Notes under the pieces: generated by a model | Databases searched by the model: none | The model's input: the letters and a program-made list of their open reading frames with translations, nothing else | What the model was told of the DNA's origin: nothing | NCBI GenBank assembly: GCA_964352715.1 | Contig: CAYGSU010000030.1 | Span: 1-44,879, forward strand | Reading direction: 5' to 3' | From: JAVKBW01 sp964352715 | GTDB taxonomy: Bacteria; Pseudomonadota; Alphaproteobacteria; UBA8366; Aestuariispiraceae | DNA length: 44,879 nt | Program-made: the position numbers and the translations under genes | Part shown: positions 8,750 through 16,558 of the stretch, one piece after another | Position numbering within the stretch: the first letter of the stretch is position 1 | Layout: each line of letters begins with the position of its first letter

Positions 8750-11262
8750 CTATGAACGGGGCTTTTCCTTCTTCGGATCGTAAGCGGAAACGCCGGTCAC
8801 TTTTGCGCGGAACCTTTTCTGGTGGCCGTCGAGCCGGCCAACCTCAACTTCCGTTCCCGGTTCGGAATATTCAATCGCCATCCGGCATAGTGCGATGTTC
8901 TTCGACAGGATCGGCGATTTTACGGCGCTGGTAATGGTGCCGACCTGATGTCGGCCGACCCGGACACAATCACCATGCGCTGGCACTTCCTCGCCCTCGA
9001 TTTCAAGCCCGACAAGCTTGCGCTGCGGATTGTCCTTACGCTTCTGCAAGGCATCCCGGCCGATAAAATTGTCGTTCTTGGATTTCAGCGGCACCGTGAA
9101 TGCGATGCCTGCCTCGTAAGGATCCGTCTGATCGTCGAATTCGTGATTGGCGAAAATCAGACCGGCCTCGATCCGCAGCATGTCCAGCGCAGCAAGACCA
9201 AGCGGCGCCAAACCGTGCGGCTTGCCTGCTTCCCAGATGGCGTCCCAGACGTCCGGCGCATTATCAGGGTGACACCAGACTTCGTATCCGAGCTCGCCGG
9301 TGTAACCGGTGCGCGAAACCATGATCGGAATGCCCTCAAACCCGCCGATGCGCCCAACCAGAAAGCGGAACCATTGTAACTCCTCCAGTTCAGGCTGGAT
9401 GGGCGGAGTCCAGACAATCTCCTTCAGGATTTCCCGGCTTTTCGGCCCCTGAACAGATACGTTGTGAATCTGGTCGGTCGAGGTCTTGATGATGACGTTA
9501 AGCCCTCGCTTTTTCGCCTGTTCGCGCAGCCAGTCGCCGCCGGCATCCGTGCCGCCAATCCAGCGGTAATTCACTTCGGTCATCCGGAAAAGGGTGCCGT
9601 CATCGATCATCGTTCCGGTCTCGTAGCACATCGCACTGTAGACGACTTCGCCGACCGACATCTTGCGCACATTCCGGGTAAAACAGGTCTGGCACAGTTC
9701 TTCCGCATCCGGGCCGAGGATTTCGAACTTCCGCAACGCGGTCAGGTCCATGATGATGGCCTTTTCGCGACAGGCCCAGTATTCGGTGTTTGTGCCGTAC
9801 TCGGTATAGCTGTTCGGTAGCCAGTAGCCGTTATATTCCACGAAATCGCGGGTCAAAGCCGATGTACGGGGATGAAAACCTGTTTCTTTTGTCATTACGT
9901 AATCCGAATCCGTTCTTTTGCGAAATCCTATCGAGCTTTTGATCGGCTCGATCTCGTCATAGACCCGAACGTGAATGTCGGTCGGGTTCCACCCATTGGC
10001 GCTGTCGATATCGTCCGGGCAGGCGCTGGTGACACAGATCAGGTCTTCCTGCGCCTGCATCAGCGTGTAGTCGCCGGGTCGCGACCATGGCTCATCGGAG
10101 TGAATCTGGTTGTCATCCACCCAGGTATTGAAAAACAGGTTCATCGCCATCCAGGCCGGGCGGGATTCGATGCCGTATTGCCCAAGCTGGCCGTTGAAAT
10201 TGTCGGCACAGTTGCGGTGGCCGATATAGCCGTGATCGTCATAGTATCGCGGATGGCAGGTCGTGCCGAAAGTATCGTGGCGCAGCACCGTATCCTGAAT
10301 CATCTGCAGGGTCGGCGTCATGTCCTGATCGAAAATCTTCGAATGCAGGCCGGGTTCGACATAGGCCTTTCCCTGCAACATCCGGGTGGTCGTCGCATCC
10401 AGCGGCAGCGCCCGGCCCTTGTCCAGCTTGCGGACCGAAAAGGCCTGAAAATCGGCGCATTGCCGGCCGAACTTGTCGATAATCTGGATGTATTGGCCTT
10501 TTTTGACACGGCATGACCGGGCTGTCGTGCGGTCTACCTGAAAATCCTCCACCGGGTCGGAAAACGGATCAGGCAACCAGCCCTCTCCTTCGCGCAGCGG
10601 GTTCGCCCGTTTGATGAACAGCAAAAGTTCCGTCGGCGGCATCCCGCCTTCAACCGACATAACGCCGCCAACGGAAACGAAGGCGATCGTGCCGTTTTCC
10701 ATCACCGTCATTTCGACTTCATCGCCCGGTTTACTCTCGGGGCCATACACGCTTTTGCTTCTGAACTTGCCCTGCAGCAGGCCGTGCGCTTCGCAGCGCT
10801 TGCGCAGCCGCACCGATTCCGGCCGCCGGCTGGACAGGATGGCGCTGAAGGCCGGCGCATTGCCTGCCGTTAGCGGACCGATCACAGCATCGCTTGCCAC
10901 GCCCTTGCTATCGAAGGCGACCAGTTCGCAGGGTTGCGCCCCTTCACTGTCGCGCAATGTCAGCCGATCGCCGGCCTCAACCGGCACAATGACGGCGGCG
11001 CCGCCGGCAATGGTATAGCGCTCAATTCCAAGGCCCAGCCCACNNNNNNNNNNNNNNNNNNNNNNNNNNNNNNNNNNNNNNNNNNNNNNNNNNNNNNNNN
11101 NNNNNNNNNNNNNNNNNNNNNNNNNNNNNNNNNNNNNNNNNNNATGACGGCGGCGCCGCCGGCAATGGTATAGCGCTCAATTCCAAGGCCCAGCCCACCA
11201 AGTCCCGGCTGGCCCGACCATGGCATCGCAAAATTGGCTCCGATCGCCCCGTCATCAGGCAT
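8750..11262 (-). CDS. tdm: Trimethylamine N-oxide demethylase (DUF1989-GcvT fusion), interrupted by an assembly gap
   Basis: Splits TMAO into dimethylamine and formaldehyde and passes the one-carbon unit to tetrahydrofolate. If the 100 Ns and one copy of the flanking 55-bp repeat are removed, the frame is continuous and gives 785 residues, the size expected of Tdm. An N-terminal region (1-180) precedes the DUF1989 domain (about 190-390). That domain has CADFQ, CHPRYY (Cys284) and HRNCADNF (Cys300), plus a cysteine pair at 358/363, candidate zinc ligands. The C-terminal half (about 415-785) is an aminomethyltransferase/GcvT-like folate domain with SRTGYTGELGYEVWC and PLGLAALDMLRIEAG. GGGAG precedes the ATG. 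It lies 33 bases downstream of a cupin gene and is divergent from tmm, which makes the TMAO role firm. Confidence 0.88.
10989..11043. repeat. 55-bp exact repeat, left copy, bordering the N gap
   Basis: Identical to 11144-11198. It ends exactly at the first N, while its partner starts exactly after the last N. This is the pattern left when two contigs that overlap by 55 bases are scaffolded without merging. It is not a biological repeat. Confidence 0.95.
11044..11143. other. Assembly gap of 100 Ns inside tdm
   Basis: Exactly 100 undetermined bases, a conventional scaffold spacer. The flanking 55-bp repeats and the intact reading frame after collapsing them show that probably no sequence is missing here. 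Confidence 0.98.
11144..11198. repeat. 55-bp exact repeat, right copy, bordering the N gap
   Basis: Second copy of the contig-end overlap described for 10989-11043. Both copies encode the same tdm segment (GIERYTIAGG and neighbours) in the same frame. Confidence 0.95.
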
Positions 11263-11295
11263 AGTAAACTCCCATCTTCATATTGAAGAACGATA

Positions 11296-11676
11296 TCATG
11301 GCATCTTCTCGCCTTCGCTCAATGTCCGAAACCCGCCGCGTACGAATACAGCCACGACGGCGCCTTTTTCCGAAACTGTCCGGTGCATCGACCCTCCGGG
11401 CAATGACACAACATCGCCGACGCGGTAGCGATAGCCGTCATGATCTGTCAGGTCGCCTTGCAGCAGGACGAATTCCTCGAATCCCAGATGCTCATGCTCT
11501 ATCGAGACGCCGCCCGGGTCGAATCTGATGATAAACGCACCGTCGCCTGTTTCTTCATTGTAAGAAATATTGTGCCAGTGAAGGTCCGACTGGTCGGTGC
11601 CCTGCAGCCCATAGGGCTTGAAGTCGGCATCCGCGAAGTTCACCACGGTGCGCAGGTCGCTCATCGGCTGTTGCAT
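11296..11676 (-). CDS. Small single-domain cupin in the tdm operon
   Basis: A 126-residue metal-binding cupin resembling the ChrR-type cupin domain. Motif 1 reads G56...H61-E-H63...E67/E68...G74, and motif 2 reads G87-x5-P93-G-G95-x2-H98. The three-histidine, one-glutamate metal site is therefore complete. The start at 11676 follows a GGGAGGGG ribosome site. It is the first gene of a two-gene unit with tdm (33-base gap). No helix-turn-helix or anti-sigma domain is attached, so it is not a ChrR anti-sigma factor. It could be a metal-dependent enzyme acting on a methylated amine or formaldehyde, or a small-molecule sensor. The function is unknown. Confidence 0.85.
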   Translation of the reverse strand: MQQPMSDLRTVVNFADADFKPYGLQGTDQSDLHWHNISYNEETGDGAFIIRFDPGGVSIEHEHLGFEEFVLLQGDLTDHDGYRYRVGDVVSLPGGSMHRTVSEKGAVVAVFVRGGFRTLSEGEKMP

Positions 11677-11751
11677 TCGGCCCCTCCCGATCAGTTCCGA
11701 TCGGTTGCAGCCCGATCATTCAACATGATCACGGTAGCATGGAATTTAGTT

Positions 11752-11793
11752 TTGTGTACCACTTTAATACTATTTTGGACCATTATTGTACCA
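11752..11793. promoter_or_regulatory. Three phased direct repeats, candidate operators
   Basis: TTGTGTACCA (11752-11761), TTTTGGACCA (11773-11782) and TATTGTACCA (11784-11793) share a consensus ending in KACCA. Their starts are 21 and 11 bases apart, about two and one helical turns, so all would face the same side of the DNA. The first copy is one base from the TTGT-N2-ACAA dyad bound by many GntR/FCD regulators. The array lies 76-117 bases upstream of the cupin start. Confidence 0.45.
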
Positions 11794-11877
11794 TTAACTC
11801 CCAACTATCCTGAAATATGAGACAGTTAGCGGCTAGCGCGTCGATGCCGAATACCGGATATGTGTTAAAAATGGCTG

Positions 11878-11904
11878 TTTTTCGAGCCGGAGCGCCTCGA
11901 AAAA
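11878..11904. promoter_or_regulatory. Perfect inverted repeat between cupin and tmm
   Basis: TTTTTCGAG, nine bases and CTCGAAAAA form perfect 9-bp arms. TGTGTT (11861) and AACACA (11906) flank it as a looser outer pair. Because the arms are U- and A-rich at the base, it could act as a weak terminator insulating the divergent units, or as an operator. It is about 180-210 bases from the tmm start. Confidence 0.45.
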
Positions 11905-12086
11905 GAACACAAACAGTGTCAGGTGGTGATTTTTTTGGTTGGAATTGGATTATAAACACCCTACAGTTTTCTCAATGGCAATGAAGTTGTGGGTTTTTCC
12001 TGTCCGGTGAGGCCCACGATAATGACCACAGAAGGGTCGCAAGCTTCGCCTCGAACAGAACTTTCACAGGTCGGGAGACATAGATC

Positions 12087-13442
12087 ATGACACGCGTCGC
12101 AGTAATCGGGGCAGGCCCCAGTGGGCTTTCAGCCCTTCGCGCATTCCAGTCAGCCAAATCCAAGGGCGAAGACATTCCTGAAATCGTATGCTTTGAAAAG
12201 CAGGCCGCCTATGGCGGGTTGTGGAACTACACCTGGCGTACAGGTCTCGACGAACATGGCGAGCCGGTTCACGGGTCTATGTACCGATATCTGTGGTCCA
12301 ACGGACCGAAGGAATGCCTTGAATTCGCCGATTACACGTTCGACGAACATTTCGGCAAGCCAATCGCTTCCTTCCCACCCCGCGCGGTACTGTTTGACTA
12401 CATCAAGGGCCGGGTCGAGAAGACCGTCGCGACAGAATGGATTCGCTACAACACGGCCGTGCGCTCGGTAACCTATGACGATGCATCGGGCATGTTCTCG
12501 GTTACGGTGCACGATTATGACAAGAGCCATACCTATACCGAAGAGTTCGACTACGTCATCAATGCCAGCGGGCATTTCTCGACGCCCAACGTTCCGTATT
12601 TTGAAGGCATCGACTGGTTCAAGGGCCGTGTGCTGCATGCCCACGATTTCCGCGATGCCCTTGAATTCAAGGACAAGGACATCCTGATCGTCGGCTCCAG
12701 CTACTCGGCGGAAGACATCGGCTCGCAGTGCTGGAAATACGGCTGCAAGTCCGTAACGCTCTCGTATCGCACCGCTTCCCCCGGCTTCGACTGGCCGGAC
12801 AACTGGGAAGAAAAGCCTGTTCTCACCAAAGTAGACGGCAAGACCTGCTTTTTTGCTGACGGCTCAAGCAAGGATATCGACGCGATCATCCTGTGCACCG
12901 GTTACCTTCACCATTACCCGTGGTTCGGCGATGATCTGCGGCTGGAAGACATCAACCGCTGCTGGCTGGTCGACCTTTACCAGACCGTTGCCTGGATCAA
13001 GAATCCGAAACTGTTCTATGTCGGCGCACCGGACCAGTGGTTCACCTTCAACATGTTCGATGCGCAGGCCTGGTGGGCGCGCGACGTCATCATGGGCAAG
13101 ATCAAACTGCCGTCCAGGGCCGAGATGGAAGCTGACAGCAAGAAGTGGCTGGCCATGGAAGACGCCGGCGTAACGCCGAAAGATGCGTGGGAACACCAGG
13201 GCGCCTACACCCAGCGGCTGATCGATCAGACCGACTATCCGTCATTCGATATGGATGCCGTCCACAAGGAATTCTATGCCTGGAAGAAGAACAAGGTGGC
13301 CGGCATCATGACCTTCCGCGACAAGGCGCATACTTCGGCGATGACCGGCAAGCTTTCGCCGGTCCACCATACGCCCTGGGTTGATGCCCTGGACGATTCG
13401 ATGGAAGCTTACCTTTCGGAAACACCGGAAGCAGCTGAATAG
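12087..13442 (+). CDS. tmm: Trimethylamine monooxygenase
   Basis: A 451-residue flavin-containing monooxygenase that oxidises trimethylamine to TMAO using FAD, NADPH and oxygen. The FAD fingerprint is G8-A-G10-P-S-G13. The FMO signature F178-K-G180-x3-H184-x3-F188 and the NADPH-site stretch VGSSYSAED (202-210) are present. Long blocks typical of bacterial Tmm are visible: YGGLWNYTWRTGLDE, GSMYRYLWSNGPKE, DQWFTFNMFDAQAWW and the C-terminal LSPVHHTPWVDALDDSMEAYL. Length matches the family (about 445-460). It diverges from cupin-tdm, whose product uses the TMAO made here, and it ends at a terminator. Other FMO substrates such as dimethylsulfide are possible side reactions. Confidence 0.95.
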   Translation: MTRVAVIGAGPSGLSALRAFQSAKSKGEDIPEIVCFEKQAAYGGLWNYTWRTGLDEHGEPVHGSMYRYLWSNGPKECLEFADYTFDEHFGKPIASFPPRAVLFDYIKGRVEKTVATEWIRYNTAVRSVTYDDASGMFSVTVHDYDKSHTYTEEFDYVINASGHFSTPNVPYFEGIDWFKGRVLHAHDFRDALEFKDKDILIVGSSYSAEDIGSQCWKYGCKSVTLSYRTASPGFDWPDNWEEKPVLTKVDGKTCFFADGSSKDIDAIILCTGYLHHYPWFGDDLRLEDINRCWLVDLYQTVAWIKNPKLFYVGAPDQWFTFNMFDAQAWWARDVIMGKIKLPSRAEMEADSKKWLAMEDAGVTPKDAWEHQGAYTQRLIDQTDYPSFDMDAVHKEFYAWKKNKVAGIMTFRDKAHTSAMTGKLSPVHHTPWVDALDDSMEAYLSETPEAAE

Positions 13443-13468
13443 ACCGGACTTATCGTTTTATTGGCGAT

Positions 13469-13503
13469 CCGCCGGTCCTTTACGGGGCCGGCGGTTTGTT
13501 TTT
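13469..13503 (+). terminator. Rho-independent terminator after tmm
   Basis: CCGCCGG (13469-13475) and CCGGCGG (13488-13494) form a perfect 7-bp GC stem followed by TTTGTTTTT. It lies between tmm and the GntR gene, so the latter either has its own promoter or depends on read-through. Confidence 0.8.
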
Positions 13504-13526
13504 GAAGCGGAAGGAACCAGCGAGTC

Positions 13527-14321
13527 ATGACATCACATCGCGCAACCCAGCCCGGACCGATCCCGGCCAGCCCCCTGCCCTGGGATACCGGCGAGCCGCC
13601 AGCCCGGCCGATCACCGTAAAGGTGCGCGATATCGCGACTGTCATTTTCAACCGTGTCGTTACCCACGTCTATCCGTTGGGCACGCGCCTGCCGTCGGAA
13701 CGCGATCTGGCGGAAGATTTTGACGTTTCCCGCAACACGGTGCGCCAGGCGCTCGATCTGCTGGAAGTCTATGACATCATCGAACGGCGATCCGGCAGCG
13801 GCTCGTCCGTCAAGTTCCGGGCAGAACCGGTGCAACAGACCATGCCGGCGGGCCAGATACCGAATGTCGGGTTTCTGGATCTCGACGAGATTTCCGAAAA
13901 CGCCAGCCCGCTGGAACTGAATGTGGTTCGGACCATTCTGGAGCCGGAACTGGCCCGTCTGGCGGTGATCAACATGTCGGCCCGTGAAATCCGCGTGCTG
14001 AGGGATATTCAGGAACAGATGGACACGGTGACGACCAGCTATGAGGAATTCTCCCGACTGGACGAAGCCTTTCACCTGCAACTGGCGAAAGGCACGCACA
14101 ACCCGATCCTGATCGGCATCTACACGCTGCTGAACCATGTGCGGCAGCATGCACACTGGGCTAAAAGCAAGCACAAGACGCTGACACCGCAGCGCATCCG
14201 CGACTACAAGCACAAGCACCGGTCAATCTGCGATGCGATCGAAGCGCGCGATATCGAGAATACGGTTGAATTCGTAAAACTGCACATGACAGACGTGCAC
14301 GAAGACCTGATTGGCGGCTGA
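13527..14321 (+). CDS. GntR-family regulator with FCD (FadR-type) domain
   Basis: A 264-residue repressor-type regulator. The winged helix is at about residues 30-95, with LPSERDLAEDFDVSRNTVRQALDLL read as its recognition segment in two parts (54-66 and 67-78). A FadR C-terminal ligand domain follows, with the DEAFHLQLAKGTHNP stretch, whose Asp, His and Asn are typical FCD metal or ligand residues. AAGGAA precedes the ATG. It is directly downstream of tmm on the same strand, and operator-like repeats lie upstream of tmm. It is therefore the best candidate regulator of TMA catabolism here; this is inferred from position only. Confidence 0.88.
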   Translation: MTSHRATQPGPIPASPLPWDTGEPPARPITVKVRDIATVIFNRVVTHVYPLGTRLPSERDLAEDFDVSRNTVRQALDLLEVYDIIERRSGSGSSVKFRAEPVQQTMPAGQIPNVGFLDLDEISENASPLELNVVRTILEPELARLAVINMSAREIRVLRDIQEQMDTVTTSYEEFSRLDEAFHLQLAKGTHNPILIGIYTLLNHVRQHAHWAKSKHKTLTPQRIRDYKHKHRSICDAIEARDIENTVEFVKLHMTDVHEDLIGG

Positions 14322-14344
14322 CCGGCCGCAGCACGAGGGCTCAG

Positions 14345-15628
14345 CTAACCGGCCTCGTTCAGATACTCGATCCGCTGATACCACATCTGATCCAGCGCCT
14401 TCATGTGCCTGATCAGAATTTCGCCATGCGCCTCGTACCAGTCGGTCAGTGACCGGAATTCCAGAATTCTGGCTTTGCCGCCTCTGACCTGCACCACCGG
14501 CCAGTTGCCGATCAGCGCATGATCGATGCCGAAAAGTTCGCGCCCCCACCAGCGCGCATCGCCGAAGACGTGCTTGCCGATGCCGCCGGTTTTCATTGCC
14601 GCCAGAACCGAAATCGGATCGAAAGTCCGCGCCCGCTGCACGGCGGCGCCCCATTGTTCCAGGATCGCATAATATTCCCAGGAAACCGCGCTCCAGGTGC
14701 CGGGATATCGATGGTTGTATTCGGCGTAAAAATCCGACGGTTTGGAAAAATTAAAGGCCGGGTTGCCAAGGGCCGGGTCATCGAAATCCGGGAAATGGAA
14801 CAGAAACCCTTCCATGAACTCCTGACTGGTCCGTTCAATCATGCGGATGTAATTGTCGGCGGTACATGACAGCATCTGCCCGGTAAAGCCCAGGTGATAG
14901 GCTTCCTCGGTCAGCGCGTGCAGCACCGGTTCGACCGCCGCCCCCCAGCAGACAATATCCGGCTTCGCCCCGGTCAGCGCGGCTGCAATGCCGGAAACGT
15001 CAGGGGCTGTCGCCGGGTAAATCACATCCTCGATAACCTTGATCCCCGCTGCCTCGAACGCCGCCCGAAACGCTGCATGCGCCGGCAGGCCTAGCGCGTC
15101 ATCCTGACCGCACAGGGCGACCGTGCGAAGATCGGGCCGGTTTTTCGCCAACCATTCGACACCGGCCAGATTATACAGCGGATGCACCTCGCACGGCGCG
15201 ATCAGATAGGGTGAATCCGGCGACAGATCACTTGGCAACAGTGTCGTTGTCAGCATTTTCTGACCGTTGACGTAATCGCGCACAGCGAACCAGTCGTTAC
15301 CGCCCAGCATCATCAGAAAGCTGATCCGGTCATCCTGAATGAGCTTTCTTGCACCTTCCAGCGCCTTCGCGGGTTCGTAGGCGTCATCGAACGAAATGAT
15401 ATCGACGCGATAGCGCTCGTCGCCAAGATCAAGACCGCCCCGTGCATTCACCCAGTCGGCCCAGATCAGACACCCATCCCGGCCCGGCTGCCCCCAGGAT
15501 GTGACGCTGCCTGTCAACGGCGCTAGCACGCCAACCTTGACGGATTTGTGGCCCCGCAGGTTCAACCGCGGCATCGCGGCGGAAACCGTCATCGAGGTCG
15601 CTGAAATCGGTTTCCGCGCCAAATCCAC
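14345..15628 (-). CDS. Leaderless periplasmic-binding-fold (Peripla_BP_6) protein
   Basis: A 427-residue protein of the branched-chain amino acid/amide (LivJ, AmiC, UrtA-like) binding class. The fold's opening VKVGVLAPLTGSVTSWG and the GQDDALGLPAHAAF block are clear. No signal peptide is possible in this frame: the GTG at 15628 is immediately preceded by an in-frame TAG, and the first 30 residues are not hydrophobic. The true start may be an ATG a few codons in (15592 or 15574). A cytosolic ligand sensor like AmiC, rather than a transport protein, is therefore plausible. No LivHMGF genes are nearby. It ends tail to tail with the GntR gene. Confidence 0.82.
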   Translation of the reverse strand: MDLARKPISATSMTVSAAMPRLNLRGHKSVKVGVLAPLTGSVTSWGQPGRDGCLIWADWVNARGGLDLGDERYRVDIISFDDAYEPAKALEGARKLIQDDRISFLMMLGGNDWFAVRDYVNGQKMLTTTLLPSDLSPDSPYLIAPCEVHPLYNLAGVEWLAKNRPDLRTVALCGQDDALGLPAHAAFRAAFEAAGIKVIEDVIYPATAPDVSGIAAALTGAKPDIVCWGAAVEPVLHALTEEAYHLGFTGQMLSCTADNYIRMIERTSQEFMEGFLFHFPDFDDPALGNPAFNFSKPSDFYAEYNHRYPGTWSAVSWEYYAILEQWGAAVQRARTFDPISVLAAMKTGGIGKHVFGDARWWGRELFGIDHALIGNWPVVQVRGGKARILEFRSLTDWYEAHGEILIRHMKALDQMWYQRIEYLNEAG

Positions 15629-15650
15629 CTACCCATCCGGAAGCATTCCT

Positions 15651-15673
15651 ATCGGTAGGACAAGCATACCGAT
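15651..15673. promoter_or_regulatory. Inverted repeat between binding-fold and amidotransferase genes
   Basis: ATCGGT, eleven bases and ACCGAT form perfect 6-bp arms in the 174-base divergent spacer. It may be an operator for one or both genes. Chance occurrence is not excluded. Confidence 0.3.
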
Positions 15674-15802
15674 TCCAACCATACGATACCAGTGCATCGC
15701 TGCGGTGGTGAAGCATTCGTTACCGCGGTCTTGCCAAGATTGTTATCGATAGCCATCTTGATCTGACCGAACGCTTCTATTTGTATCGAGGGCATCCCGA
15801 CC

Positions 15803-16558
15803 ATGCATTTCATGCTGATCCGTTTCCACAACCACGAAAATCTCGGAATCGTTCCGGAGCTTCTGGTTGACGCCGGTATCCGATGGACCACGGTCGATGG
15901 TGACGGCCCGCTGCCGGACGATCTGAGCCATATCGATGGCGTGATCGTTTATGGCGGAGTTCCGAATGTCTGGGAGGAAGACAAATATCCTTGGCTGCCG
16001 GCAATGAAATCCTTTCTCGCCGATCTGATACAACAGCGCACAATTCCCATGCTGGGCATTTGCCTCGGACACCAGCTGCTCGCTGTGTCGGCCGGTGGAG
16101 ACTGCCGCAAGATGGAAAAGGGCGAGATCGGCATGAAGCCGGTCACGACCCTGCCTGAAGCGACTGACGATCCGTTGCTTGGCGGGTTCGCATCAGGCAC
16201 CCCGGTGCTGCAGTGGCATGAAGCGGAAGTCTGCACCCTGCCGGACCACGCTGTGCGTCTGGCGCATAACGGCACCTGCGCCATTCAGGCATTCAGACTC
16301 GGGTCAATTGTATGGGGTCTTCAGTTTCATATCGAAGGCACGCAGACAACGGTACCGGTCTGGGCATCGACAAAGGCTGCAATCGACGATCTGGAGGCCC
16401 GGATGGGACCGGACGGTTATTGGAGTTTCCGCAATCAAGCGCTGGACCTGATCCCGGCCCAAATGGCCGAAGCCCGCAAGATTTTCGGAAACTTCATTGC
16501 CGTCGCCGAACAGGTGCGACAGCAGACACCGGCTACAAGGACTGCCGCGCTGTCCTGA
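15803..16558 (+). CDS. Class I glutamine amidotransferase-domain protein
   Basis: A 251-residue free-standing GATase1 domain of the GuaA-like group (COG0518 type). The nucleophile elbow is G85-I-C87-L-G-H, and the other triad residues are H176 and E178 in QFHIEG. The protein would liberate ammonia from glutamine or cleave a gamma-glutamyl compound. No synthetase partner lies next to it. Gamma-glutamyl hydrolases share this fold, so cleavage of a gamma-glutamylated amine is possible given the methylated-amine genes nearby, but that is speculation. It overlaps the convergent merR gene by 26 bases at the 3' end. A GAGG lies about eleven bases before the ATG. Confidence 0.88.
   Translation: MHFMLIRFHNHENLGIVPELLVDAGIRWTTVDGDGPLPDDLSHIDGVIVYGGVPNVWEEDKYPWLPAMKSFLADLIQQRTIPMLGICLGHQLLAVSAGGDCRKMEKGEIGMKPVTTLPEATDDPLLGGFASGTPVLQWHEAEVCTLPDHAVRLAHNGTCAIQAFRLGSIVWGLQFHIEGTQTTVPVWASTKAAIDDLEARMGPDGYWSFRNQALDLIPAQMAEARKIFGNFIAVAEQVRQQTPATRTAALS

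Larger units (their letters stand above)
11677..12086. promoter_or_regulatory. Shared control region of cupin-tdm and tmm
   Basis: 410 bases with no gene, AT-rich in the middle, lying between two divergent starts. It holds three phased direct repeats (11752-11793) near the cupin side and a 9-bp-arm inverted repeat (11878-11904) in the centre. TATAAA at 11951-11956 could be a -10 element for tmm, but its -35 match is poor. All of this points to coordinated control of both transcription units. Confidence 0.6.

Noticed and set aside
10989..11198. A biological tandem duplication inside tdm
   Set aside because: The copies are identical, 55 bases long, and abut a 100-N spacer, the signature of unmerged contig ends.
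10960..11262. Separate gene fragment at the right side of the N gap
   Set aside because: Its 39 residues continue in frame into the larger fragment once the 55-base overlap is collapsed, so it is the N-terminus of Tdm.
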